NCBI RefSeq assembly: GCF_023715585.1 | Contig: NZ_JAMBOK010000001.1 | Location: forward strand, 186,001 to 250,000 | Origin: Sporosarcina luteola | GTDB lineage: Bacteria > Bacillota > Bacilli > Bacillales_A > Planococcaceae | Reading direction: 5' to 3' | DNA length: 64,000 nucleotides | Shown here: one piece after another, positions 9,099 to 16,923 of the stretch | Numbering within the stretch: position 1 is the stretch's first letter | Layout: every line of letters starts with the position of its first letter | Notes under the pieces: model-generated | Told to the model about the DNA's origin: nothing | Seen by the model: the letters and a program-made list of their open reading frames with translations, nothing else | Database searches by the model: none | Program-made: the position numbers and the translations under genes

Positions 9099-10157
9099 TC
9101 AAATTTTGAAATTCACTTTGATGATTCCTGCTTCGCGTGCTGTGTTGAATAGGATGACAATCATCGGACCTATAAAGAAACCGAGTACACCGAACAGTTT
9201 CAATCCGATAAACATGCCGATCAGCGTCGGCAGTGGAGATAAGCCAATCTGATTTCCCATCACTTTTGGTTCAACAGTTCTTCGTATGATCAATAGAATC
9301 GCAGCCAACACGGCCAGCTTGGTTCCCATACCGATATCCCCACTTACAAACTGATATAATGACCAAGGGGCAAGTATGATAATTGAACCTAAAATCGGGA
9401 TGACATCAATGATCCATATGACAATGGACATGATCAATGCATATTTTGGCGCAATGATCAGCAATCCTATGAATGCTGCAGCGAGGATGATAAAGCTGAC
9501 GAGCAATTGGGCTTTCATAAAGCCGAAAATGACCGAATTCAATTTAACTGTCATATAGCGGACTTTTTTTGCTGTTTCATCTGTAAAATGTTTGTAAACC
9601 ATCTTTTTTAAATCAGGCAATTCAAGCATGAATAGGAATAGCGCAATCATATATACAATTAAGCTCACTAAGAAATTTGGAATTTCAGATGCAAGGGAAA
9701 CGATCTTATCGGAATTGAATAGTTCCAATAACGACTTCCGAAAAGAATCCAAAATATCATTGAACCCGTCTTGCGCTGATCTGACGACATCATCAGGCAG
9801 CCCGGAAGTATACACAAAAAGTTTACTTTGAAAATCGATCCACACTCCGGAAAGCTTGTTTAAATAATCAGGAGCATCTTTTGTGAATTGTATAAGTCTG
9901 CCTATTAATGAAGTGACCGTATAATAGATACTGACTGCAAGAATCGCCAATATGAAAATGAAGACGGATATGACGGATACTTTGCGTTTCCATTTAAACT
10001 TTGTTTCGGTTAGCTTTACTAGTGGCTCAAAGAGGAGAGCCGTAAGAAGGGCTAAAATAATCGGTATGGAGATAGGGAGAATAAAAATAAAGAGCAATAT
10101 GCTTATGATGAGCAACGCGAATAACATAATATTCCTTTTTGTAAGCCAACGGGACAA
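9099..10157 (-). CDS. AI-2E/permease family membrane protein, YtvI-like
   Basis: Polytopic membrane protein of the AI-2E transporter superfamily (352 residues): two N-terminal hydrophobic hairpins, an extended soluble loop (about residues 75-165), then a C-terminal helix block with EPKVMGNQIGLSPLPTLIG, typical of the Bacillus YtvI branch. YtvI is annotated as a sporulation membrane protein, but transport function and substrate are unknown. The TTG start at 10157 follows GGAGG with 8 nt spacing. It does not belong to the cta/ylb order known from B. subtilis. Superfamily is sure; YtvI orthology is not. Confidence 0.8.
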   Translation of the reverse strand: MSRWLTKRNIMLFALLIISILLFIFILPISIPIILALLTALLFEPLVKLTETKFKWKRKVSVISVFIFILAILAVSIYYTVTSLIGRLIQFTKDAPDYLNKLSGVWIDFQSKLFVYTSGLPDDVVRSAQDGFNDILDSFRKSLLELFNSDKIVSLASEIPNFLVSLIVYMIALFLFMLELPDLKKMVYKHFTDETAKKVRYMTVKLNSVIFGFMKAQLLVSFIILAAAFIGLLIIAPKYALIMSIVIWIIDVIPILGSIIILAPWSLYQFVSGDIGMGTKLAVLAAILLIIRRTVEPKVMGNQIGLSPLPTLIGMFIGLKLFGVLGFFIGPMIVILFNTAREAGIIKVNFKI

Positions 10158-10268
10158 CGGTCATTCCTCCAAATAATTCATTGTCCTCATTATAACCAAA
10201 ATTCTGAGGAATGAATAGGTAAAAAAAGCCGCAGAACAATAAGTTCCCCGACTTTCAATGATTAGTGC

Positions 10269-10634
10269 TTATTTTGATAAGATATATGGTTTCAAATCTT
10301 CCAGGACAGCTTTTAAAGTTGCTTCACAGTCTTTGATAAGTCCTGCAGGGAAATGTTCACCCTCGCCATATTCTACACCATGTGGATAGTAGTGCTTTCC
10401 AATAACAGGTTTTTTAAGATGCATGATAGCATCTCGAGTGTCAACGTCTCCATCGGGAGTGAATCCGAATACGCGTAAGTAGTAAGTGCCTTCCTTGATT
10501 ACGTATTTCTTATCATATGTTACGCGCTCATAATCCCATTGTCCAGCTCGTACAAGATCGTGTTTCAGCATGATTTCGTCAAGTAGTGACAATTCGGCAA
10601 CAATGCCTTCAATTCCTGTATTTTCAATATACAT
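10269..10634 (-). CDS. yugN: YugN-like family protein
   Basis: Small soluble protein (121 aa) matching the YugN-like family of Bacillales, of unknown function. Family-like segments are GQWDYERVTYD, GTYYLRVFGF and GKHYYPHGVEY. The ATG at 10634 follows AGGAGG. It is encoded alone between the YtvI-like gene and divergent ylbC. Confidence 0.8.
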   Translation of the reverse strand: MYIENTGIEGIVAELSLLDEIMLKHDLVRAGQWDYERVTYDKKYVIKEGTYYLRVFGFTPDGDVDTRDAIMHLKKPVIGKHYYPHGVEYGEGEHFPAGLIKDCEATLKAVLEDLKPYILSK

Positions 10635-10828
10635 CGTACAAGTCCTCCTTCATGATCATCCAGTCAAATGCCTATACTTATTTATCATAGAACAAATTAC
10701 AGTTAGTTGCAATGACAACATTGTGTCATAAGGGCTTCGTTCAAACACCTGGGCAGTTGATCATCTACGCAATGAAAGATCGAATTCAAGAGATGAGAAT
10801 TTCTTTTTTTACTTGAAAATCGCTGTAC

Positions 10829-10859
10829 TTGACTTATACTCAAATTACTACGATATAAT
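10829..10859 (+). promoter_or_regulatory. Possible SigA promoter of ylbC
   Basis: TTGACT (10829-10834) and a perfect TATAAT (10854-10859) are separated by 19 bp, slightly long. They lie about 55 nt upstream of the ylbC start. Confidence 0.45.
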
Positions 10860-10913
10860 CTAGTATTAAAAATGTTTTTAGGATTTTAGTTATTTTTTTG
10901 GGGGCGAGAAGAC

Positions 10914-12002
10914 TTGAAAGTATTATGGAAAATTGCATTATTACTGGTTGTCCTTCTCGCGCTGTTTTATGTGATGGGAAGCAGGGTCCAGGAAAATGAA
11001 CCTCTCGAGTCTCCGGTTAAACATGGAACAGCAATACCGGTTCCTAATAAGGAATTTGTTGAAATGACTGCTGGTCCGAAGCGGCCTGAAACGGGGCTGT
11101 CGATATTTGTGGGGAAACCTTCTGAAAAACTGGTTAAAGCAATGGGGCAACCCGATCGGATTGAACCATCCGCTTACGGTTATGACTGGTGGGTCTATTC
11201 AAATGATGACGTTCGAATGATGGCGGGAGTTGGGGAGGGAATTGTCAATCAGGTTTTCAGTGCAGACACTGATTCAGATCTATCGCCAATCGTTGTAGGA
11301 CAGAATATTAATGAAGTGTTCCGCTTTTCAATTATAGAGTCTGAAGTTAACGTGGTGCTTAATGAAAATATTTATACGTTCACGCTGAATAGTCAGGATC
11401 TGAAGGACAGAATCCTGCTTAAATATGAGGACCTGTATGCGCAGGTTTATGTAGATGCCGAAGATGAGATTATTGAAAGTGTCCGATTCATCGATCCAAA
11501 GACGCTCGTCGTCCATCAGCCATATGACATGGAATTCATGGGGGAACTTGTTACAGCCAACAGACCGTCATCGACTGTTCAAATGGAGGTTGACCGTTCG
11601 ATGGAAAGGCAAATAGTCGAATTGACGAATATTTATCGGGAGCGTCATGGATTGAACTTGCTGAATAATGATTATTGGCTTTCCGTTCTAGCCCGGAACC
11701 ATAGCAAGGATATGGCAATTGAGAATTATTTTTCGCATGAATCACCGTCTGCCGGAAACCTGGCAGAGCGATTGAAGAGTTTTGAAATTGAACATAAAAA
11801 AGCCGGGGAGAATATTGCCGCCAATTACGTGGATGCTATCGAAGCCGTCCATGGTTGGCTAAATTCTCCCGCGCATCGTAGTGTATTGCTGGATTCAGAG
11901 GCAACTGATATCGGCACTGGGGCGTACGGAAAGTACTACACGCAAGTATTGGTGAAATCCGACAGGAAAGAAAACATGAAACCGGGTTATATGCAAAAGT
12001 AA
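10914..12002 (+). CDS. ylbC: CAP/SCP-domain secreted or membrane-anchored protein YlbC
   Basis: The N-terminal hydrophobic segment (residues 4-22) looks like a signal anchor. Residues about 60-200 are a CAP-associated region (SIFVGKPSEKLVKAMGQPDR). Residues about 225-350 form a CAP/SCP domain with NYFSHESP, GENIA and WLNSPAHRSVLL, as in Bacillus YlbC, YkwD and YhcR-type proteins. The biochemical role is unknown. The TTG start at 10914 follows a G-rich Shine-Dalgarno (GGGGGCGAG). Its stop is one base from the stop of the convergent aspartokinase gene. Confidence 0.9.
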   Translation: MKVLWKIALLLVVLLALFYVMGSRVQENEPLESPVKHGTAIPVPNKEFVEMTAGPKRPETGLSIFVGKPSEKLVKAMGQPDRIEPSAYGYDWWVYSNDDVRMMAGVGEGIVNQVFSADTDSDLSPIVVGQNINEVFRFSIIESEVNVVLNENIYTFTLNSQDLKDRILLKYEDLYAQVYVDAEDEIIESVRFIDPKTLVVHQPYDMEFMGELVTANRPSSTVQMEVDRSMERQIVELTNIYRERHGLNLLNNDYWLSVLARNHSKDMAIENYFSHESPSAGNLAERLKSFEIEHKKAGENIAANYVDAIEAVHGWLNSPAHRSVLLDSEATDIGTGAYGKYYTQVLVKSDRKENMKPGYMQK

Positions 12003-12003
12003 T

Positions 12004-12735
12004 TCACGGTAAGATCCAAGTTCCTTTTTCATCGGAAGCGATACCTCTTACATAGAGAGGTATCGCTTTTTTCATTGCGTAAATGGCCGCGCGTTTTTGA
12101 ATGACGGGATGAGCAGTTTCCAAAAGCGGCAATAATTGATGGATTGTTAAAGTGTCTAATTTTTTGGCGTTTGATCCGGATCGAGGATCACTTGTCATGA
12201 CTCCAGGGACGTCTTTGAAAAATTCCACGTGAGACGCTCGCAATGCACCCCCTAGGGCAATGGCTGTCAAATCGCTGCCGCCTCTGCCTATCGTCATGAC
12301 CTGGCCGGATTCGTTGATGCCTTGGAACCCGGGAATGATGACGCATCCGGATTCCTGTAAGCTATCGACAATCATTGTTGGATCAATATCGCTGATTGTT
12401 CCATCCCCAAAATCGCCGGATGTCCAAATTCCTGCCTGTATTCCATGTAAGATTCTGTTCGGGATGCCTGCCTCTTCCAGCTCGGCTGACATAATAGCGG
12501 ATGCGATCAGCTCTCCGCATGAAGCAGCAAGATCGCTCGCCGCTTTTGAATAACTGAATGCGTCAGTCAGTCGCAATAACCGATCCGTAGAGTATGGTGC
12601 GTCTCCTCTTCCGATTGCCGAAACGACTACGACGACATTTTGGTGGTTTTCCAATCCGGATTTAATATGACCGATGCATAAATTCCTTGTTTGTTTGTCT
12701 TTCATGGCCACTCCGCCAAATTTTTGAACTATCAT
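12004..12735 (-). CDS. Aspartokinase-like protein without ACT domains
   Basis: Amino-acid kinase domain of 243 residues, related to aspartate kinase, which phosphorylates L-aspartate in the Lys/DAP/Thr/Met pathway. Visible motifs are VQKFGGVAM (KFGGTS in classical enzymes), VVVVVSAIG, TIGRGGSDLTA, FFKDVPGVMTSDPR and a C-terminal VIQKRAAIYA...IPLYVRG. The protein stops where the two regulatory ACT domains would begin (classical enzymes have about 400 residues), so feedback inhibition through ACT would be absent. The first motif is altered (Thr-Ser to Val-Ala). It is divergent from the MurE-like gene with only a short gap. Activity on aspartate is inferred. Confidence 0.85.
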   Translation of the reverse strand: MIVQKFGGVAMKDKQTRNLCIGHIKSGLENHQNVVVVVSAIGRGDAPYSTDRLLRLTDAFSYSKAASDLAASCGELIASAIMSAELEEAGIPNRILHGIQAGIWTSGDFGDGTISDIDPTMIVDSLQESGCVIIPGFQGINESGQVMTIGRGGSDLTAIALGGALRASHVEFFKDVPGVMTSDPRSGSNAKKLDTLTIHQLLPLLETAHPVIQKRAAIYAMKKAIPLYVRGIASDEKGTWILP

Positions 12736-12777
12736 TCAAGCTCCCAACTTTCTTCGTGTCGTTCGTTGCATTTCCTT

Positions 12778-12793
12778 CATACGATAAAGTATG
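12778..12793. promoter_or_regulatory. Overlapping divergent sporulation-type -10 candidates
   Basis: The interrupted palindrome CATAC-N6-GTATG gives CATACGATA on the plus strand and CATACTTTA on the minus strand. Both resemble SigE/SigK -10 elements (CATA-type). On the minus side GAATATAT lies 12-14 bp upstream as a weak -35; no clear -35 is seen on the plus side. It sits between the divergent aspartokinase-like and MurE-like genes. Confidence 0.3.
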
Positions 12794-12850
12794 GTTCGCT
12801 CTCAATATATTCGCTATTCGTGAAAATTGTTCGGGAAGGGGAGGGGGCTT

Positions 12851-14260
12851 CTGTTACTATCTGAGATCTTGAAAGATTGGCCCTGTATGGTTTCGGGAAG
12901 TGTCGGGGTGACGGTTTGCGGCATTACCGAGAGGTCTGGAAATGTGAAGGAAGGATTCATTTTCGTCGCGAGGAAAGGTGCCCGGGATGATGGGATTCTG
13001 CATGTCCAAGAAGCGATTGCACGCGGTGCTATCGCAATCGTCTTAGATCGCAATGAAAGCACGGCTTTCGACGATATCCAGGAAATTACGCTTATCAAAG
13101 TGCCGGATGGGCGAAAGTTCATTTCGCATGCCAGTGCCAAGCTTGCCGGAAATCCGTCCGAATCACTTAAAATCATTGCGGTGACAGGGACAAATGGCAA
13201 GACGACGGTTACGCATTTTATCGGCCAATTATTAACGATGTTAGGTGAGCAGGCGGCAGTCATCGGGACGACAGGAATCTTCATGAATGGCAGGAAAGTC
13301 TTGCTCGATCTTCCTGAAATGACAACATTGCAAGCGGAATTTTTACACCCCCTGTTGAAGAAATGCTTAGAAGCAGGCATGGAGTATATAGTGATGGAAG
13401 CTTCATCCCTAGGTCTATCGACATCCAGATTGGATCACTGTAAAATTGATATCGGTGTGTTCCTAAATATCGGGGTTGATCATTATGAAGAGCATGGCAG
13501 CAAGGAAGCCTATCTAGCCGCAAAAAAACGGCTTGCAACGTTGGCTAGGAATCTTGTTGTCAATGGAGACGATTTGCAATGTGTAAGATTAGTCGAAGAT
13601 GCCGACAGGCCGATTCATTTTTTCAATGAGCTGATGGCGGCGGGAAGGTTGATACCTTGCAACTTATATCCAACCTGTTTACCGGGTAAGCATAATCGAT
13701 TGAATGCTATTGCGGCTGTAACTGTCATGAACATACTCAATTGGAATCCATCTGTGACATTGCCTCTATGTGACAAGCTTGTTTTGCCGGAAGGGCGCTT
13801 GCAATGCTTGCGGGATAGAGAAGTGAATGTCTATATCGATTACGCACACACGCCTGATGCTCTTCAAACAGTATTGGCTTCACTCACCGAAGAGTCTACA
13901 GGCGAATTGATCACCGTATTTGGCTGCGGAGGCAACCGTGACCGCGGTAAGCGGCCGCAAATGGGAAAAGTGGCTACAGCCTATTCAACGAAAGTTATTA
14001 TTACTACTGATAATCCGAGGAATGAAGAACCGTCTTCCATAATAGAGGAAATTCTCGCTGGAATCAGCTGTGAAAAGGAAAAAGTTTATGTCGAGATGGA
14101 CCGGAGAGCGGCAATTGAAAAAGCGATACGATATGCCAAAGCAGGAGATGTCGTTTTGATCGCTGGGAAAGGGCATGAGAGAACGCAGCAGATCGGGCAG
14201 GAACTTCTCACATTTTCCGATTATGAAGTCGCGGAAGAGGCATTGCGAAAGAAGAATTAG
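12851..14260 (+). CDS. MurE-family UDP-MurNAc-tripeptide ligase paralogue, DAP-type signature
   Basis: Mur ligase that adds the third amino acid of the peptidoglycan stem. The ATP loop VTGTNGKTT, the MEASS region (MEVSS in typical MurE), VDHYEEHG, the carbamoylated-lysine segment AAKKRLA, DYAHTPDAL, GCGGNRDRGKRPQMG and GKGHE are all present. The substrate motif is DNPR (TTDNPRNEEPSSI), the form known from meso-DAP-adding enzymes. The N-terminal domain is divergent. The gene lies outside the dcw cluster, which has no murE. Start: AAGGGGAGG is best spaced before CTG 12851 (MLLSEILKDW, 469 aa); TTG 12827 precedes that Shine-Dalgarno. A role in cortex synthesis is inference. Confidence 0.85.
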   Translation: MLLSEILKDWPCMVSGSVGVTVCGITERSGNVKEGFIFVARKGARDDGILHVQEAIARGAIAIVLDRNESTAFDDIQEITLIKVPDGRKFISHASAKLAGNPSESLKIIAVTGTNGKTTVTHFIGQLLTMLGEQAAVIGTTGIFMNGRKVLLDLPEMTTLQAEFLHPLLKKCLEAGMEYIVMEASSLGLSTSRLDHCKIDIGVFLNIGVDHYEEHGSKEAYLAAKKRLATLARNLVVNGDDLQCVRLVEDADRPIHFFNELMAAGRLIPCNLYPTCLPGKHNRLNAIAAVTVMNILNWNPSVTLPLCDKLVLPEGRLQCLRDREVNVYIDYAHTPDALQTVLASLTEESTGELITVFGCGGNRDRGKRPQMGKVATAYSTKVIITTDNPRNEEPSSIIEEILAGISCEKEKVYVEMDRRAAIEKAIRYAKAGDVVLIAGKGHERTQQIGQELLTFSDYEVAEEALRKKN

Positions 14261-14332
14261 TAAATCAGGTCGGAATGCATGCACATAGTACGCTTAATTT
14301 GGTATGATTAGTTGGAATGGAGGGAAAGCACT

Positions 14333-14776
14333 ATGATGATGACAGATGAATGGATGTCTATCATTGAGCAATCAGAAACACTCTCCGACATGTTGCTTTC
14401 TTCTGAAATCGTTGATGAATACAGAAGAGCGAATCATGCCGTTTATTCCGACAAAACGTTGGCAAAAGCGATCTATGATTTTACCAATATGAAGGAGCGT
14501 TACGAAGAAGTGCAGCGTTTCGGCAGATACCATCCTGACTATAAGACAGTCATGAAAGATATACGAATACAAAAAAGGGAATTGGATATGAATGAGCAAG
14601 TCGCCGCTTTGCGTCTTGCGGAAAATGATGTGCAAAGACTGTTGAATGAGGTCAGTGCAATCATCGCAGGAGCGGTATCCGATTCCATCAAAGTGCCGGC
14701 CGGGGATAGTTTTTTTGTGGATACATCTTGCGGGGGCGGATGCGGCACGGGAGGAAGTTGTTCTTGCTCAGCGTGA
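14333..14776 (+). CDS. ylbF: YlbF (RicF), RNase Y specificity-factor subunit
   Basis: Alpha-helical YlbF/YmcA family protein (147 aa). In B. subtilis it forms the Y-complex with YmcA and YaaT, carries Fe-S clusters, and steers RNase Y processing, competence and sporulation. Helical segments around DEYRRANHAVYSDKTL and PDYKTVMKDIRIQKRELD match the family. The C-terminal tail is Cys-rich (SCGGGCGTGGSCSCSA), consistent with cluster ligation. ATG 14333 follows GGAGGG. The 3' end is followed by a degraded in-frame duplicate of the last codons and a structured repeat (see findings). Confidence 0.92.
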   Translation: MMMTDEWMSIIEQSETLSDMLLSSEIVDEYRRANHAVYSDKTLAKAIYDFTNMKERYEEVQRFGRYHPDYKTVMKDIRIQKRELDMNEQVAALRLAENDVQRLLNEVSAIIAGAVSDSIKVPAGDSFFVDTSCGGGCGTGGSCSCSA

Positions 14777-14793
14777 CTTAAGGAGATCAATTT

Positions 14794-14859
14794 AGGCTGC
14801 CTTAATTTCTGCAAAGTACGCAGAAATATGGCAAAGCGAACCTTTCGCTGTTCGATTGG
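14794..14859 (+). repeat. 66-nt double-hairpin repeat, copy A
   Basis: Two stems are visible: GCC/ATTTCTGC with GCAGAAAT/GGC, then CGAAC with GTTCG. A second copy, inverted, lies at 57638-57703 (55 of 66 positions identical by my count). Here it directly follows ylbF. Confidence 0.75.
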
Positions 14860-14907
14860 CAGCTGTTCCTACTCAGCATAGGCAGATAGCTTATGCATCA
14901 ATAAATG

Positions 14908-14946
14908 AAAAACGGTTGTCTGTCATGAACAGGCAACCGTTTTTAT
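14908..14946. terminator. Terminator between ylbF and the GDPD gene
   Basis: The stem AAAACGGTTG with CAACCGTTTT is extended inward by CTGT/ACAG and flanked by A and T runs, so it is usable from both sides. Confidence 0.85.
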
Positions 14947-15851
14947 TATGAATTTTGTTGGATGACTTCCATTGCAAGTGCCGGCTTATCAGTAATGAAG
15001 CCAGCAGCTCCGGCGATAAGAAGTTTTGCAATTGTATCCCTGTCACTGACATGAGTATAGTAAACTGCAACATTCAAATTGGAAAGAAAACTGATGAAGC
15101 CTTCAGCTGTCATTGGAAATGGACCCATTCTTTCAGCAATGCAGAACAAGTCTGCACGGGGATTGTACAAATGACCGAATTTACTTGAAAAGGATGCATA
15201 CGCTTTTTTCACTTCGTCATTTCCCGCACCGAGGGCCACTTTATTTTGCGCATAAAGATTGAAGCGATCCGTTTGCTCATCAAACGCGCTCAAGACAATC
15301 ACACGCTCCTCTGATCCGGTTTCCTCTAAAAGGCGCCATAACTTGGAAGGCATGAGACTGCCTTCGTATGTATCCGGCGAATCCTTAAGATTAACAGCAA
15401 TCAGCATATGAGGATAGGCAGTCAGCAATTCACGCAAACTGATGATTTTCTCCCCTTTTCCACGAAAAGGAAAAGCCCCCATCTCATCTTCGAACATATA
15501 GCCTGCATCGGCTTTTTTCAATTCATCTATAGTATAATCGGAAATCCTGCCGGAGAAATCAGTTGTTCGATCTGCAGTTTCATCATGGAAGAGTACGATT
15601 TCTTCGTCTTTTGTCAGTCGGATGTCGACGGCAAATCCATGGACGCCAAGCTCTGCTGAATTTGAAAACGCTGCCATCGTATGCTCAGGAGTGCTTGTCA
15701 TTCCACCACGATACGATAGGACGACAGGGTCCTTGAACTCAAGAGCTTCCTTCCGGGGGCGGGGTTGGGGTTTGGCAACTACTTTAGATGCAGCCCAAGC
15801 GGCTACTCCGGCCGCCCCTACTGTAAGAGCCACTTTCGTTTTTCTTCCCAT
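14946..15851 (-). CDS. GDPD-fold protein with altered catalytic residues
   Basis: Resembles glycerophosphodiester phosphodiesterases over about 250 residues: PEHTMAAF, DIRLTKDEEIVLFHDETADRTT, and a C-terminal GFITDKP. An N-terminal hydrophobic segment (residues 5-22) suggests export or anchoring. The usual His-Arg-Gly is Tyr-Arg-Gly (LSYRGG), the metal-binding E-x-D is A-V-D, and the later metal Glu (IEIK) is Asn (AVNLKD), so hydrolytic activity is doubtful. ATG 15851 follows AGGAGG with 8 nt spacing. It is convergent with ylbF and divergent from ylbG. It could be a binding protein or pseudoenzyme. Confidence 0.8.
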   Translation of the reverse strand: MGRKTKVALTVGAAGVAAWAASKVVAKPQPRPRKEALEFKDPVVLSYRGGMTSTPEHTMAAFSNSAELGVHGFAVDIRLTKDEEIVLFHDETADRTTDFSGRISDYTIDELKKADAGYMFEDEMGAFPFRGKGEKIISLRELLTAYPHMLIAVNLKDSPDTYEGSLMPSKLWRLLEETGSEERVIVLSAFDEQTDRFNLYAQNKVALGAGNDEVKKAYASFSSKFGHLYNPRADLFCIAERMGPFPMTAEGFISFLSNLNVAVYYTHVSDRDTIAKLLIAGAAGFITDKPALAMEVIQQNS

Positions 15852-15877
15852 TTTCGTATCCTCCTCTTCTATCAATC

Positions 15878-16040
15878 AATTACGCCTCGGCGTAATTGCG
15901 TCCAGATTTTGAATTGCGCCTGAGGGCAACAGGATGTCGGTCATGCAGTCGTTGCGACAGGACGTCGCGCACTTAGACTGCCTTCCATAACTCCCTTCAA
16001 AATCTGTGACATCCGCCGGAGGCTGACTTGCGAAAGCAAG
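15878..16040. repeat. Highly structured intergenic element with pseudoknot topology
   Basis: Between the divergent GDPD and ylbG genes. It shows AATTACGCC-tc-GGCGTAATT (15878-15897), an 11-bp pairing of 15903-15913 with 15996-16006, GGATGTC (15932-15938) with GACATCC (16008-16014), nested GCAGTC/GACTGC and GCGAC/GTCGC (15945-15981), and CTTGC-GAAA-GCAAG (16027-16040). The second long pairing crosses the first. It could be a structured RNA or a dispersed palindromic repeat; the strand is unknown. Confidence 0.6.
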
Positions 16041-16156
16041 GTATTCTTTTATGCTATCCTCATTATAATGGAAAAAGCGGAAGATGTCAGCAATGTTCGG
16101 TTGCAGCCCATTTCTCTACTATGGTATTGTATGGGGTAGGAAAAGAGGGGAAAACC

Positions 16157-16429
16157 ATGATTGATCGACAAGGGATAATTGTATATCTCCATCATTTGAA
16201 ACAGGCGAAATCATTACGCAAGTATGGCCATGTCCATTATATTTCCAGAAAAATGAAATACGTTGTCATCTATTGTGATCAAGTGGACGTTGATGATACA
16301 ATCCGTAAACTTGAACGCCTACCGTCCGTTAAAAAGGTGTTGCCATCGTATCGCCCCTTCGTTAAAACGGAATATGAAAACGCTAAACCTGACAAGGCGA
16401 AGGAATACGATTACAAAATCGGTCTTTAA
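16157..16429 (+). CDS. ylbG: YlbG, DUF2129 family protein
   Basis: Small soluble protein (90 aa) of the YlbG/DUF2129 family (UPF0298), found next to ylbF and rsmD in Bacillales; function unknown. Family features are [25 protein letters not shown] and the C-terminal [21 protein letters not shown]. The frame is open upstream, but ATG 16157 follows GAGGGG and gives the family start. Confidence 0.88.
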   Translation: MIDRQGIIVYLHHLKQAKSLRKYGHVHYISRKMKYVVIYCDQVDVDDTIRKLERLPSVKKVLPSYRPFVKTEYENAKPDKAKEYDYKIGL

Positions 16430-16443
16430 TTTTAACGATTTGT

Positions 16444-16836
16444 TTATTGTAGAGGCGGGACAAGATGATTAAGACGCAGTATTCCTGTTATATACTGATA
16501 GAACAGTTTGGTCTCTGCAAATTCGGAGGAATGCTTCAATCCGATGAAGATAGGTTCCTGTCCTTGTTCCAAGGAAGTTTCCTCGAAGAGTAGCCTTCTC
16601 TTTGATTTGGACTCGCCTTTTTGAGAAATGCCTTCCCTGCATATGTATACCGGCATGAAATTACTGTTTCGGGCCGGGCGAAATGCGGCTGCCAGGGAAA
16701 TTGCTTGTCCGCTATTGGTTTTTGAAGAAAAAATGAAGGTTCTTAGAAGCCGGTGTTGATTCGTCTCCATCAGTTCCATCAGTTCGTAGACGTCTCCATA
16801 CCCTTCGCCTAATTCAATAAAGTACTGTTGCAACAT
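16444..16836 (-). CDS. Conserved Bacillales protein, DUF7147-type
   Basis: Soluble protein of 130 residues with YFIELGEGYGDVYELMELM, PVYICREGI and a C-terminal YQYITGILRLNHLVPPLQ. I recognise this pattern as a conserved Bacillales family (DUF7147, sometimes mislabelled methylthioribose kinase). No catalytic motif is visible and the function is unknown. ATG 16836 follows AAAGG at 10 nt spacing; a Met at 16857 has no Shine-Dalgarno. It is convergent with ylbG. Confidence 0.7.
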   Translation of the reverse strand: MLQQYFIELGEGYGDVYELMELMETNQHRLLRTFIFSSKTNSGQAISLAAAFRPARNSNFMPVYICREGISQKGESKSKRRLLFEETSLEQGQEPIFIGLKHSSEFAETKLFYQYITGILRLNHLVPPLQ

Positions 16837-16923
16837 AATTACACTACCTTTCAGCATTCGGAATTAAGTTTATCTTATCATTTTTAACCGCTTTAAACAT
16901 CCCTGGCAATTGAGGTGCAGCAA

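Noticed and set aside
12814..13380. Minus-strand open frame of 188 codons
   Set aside because: Antisense to the MurE-like gene over its conserved ATP-binding region; considered a shadow.
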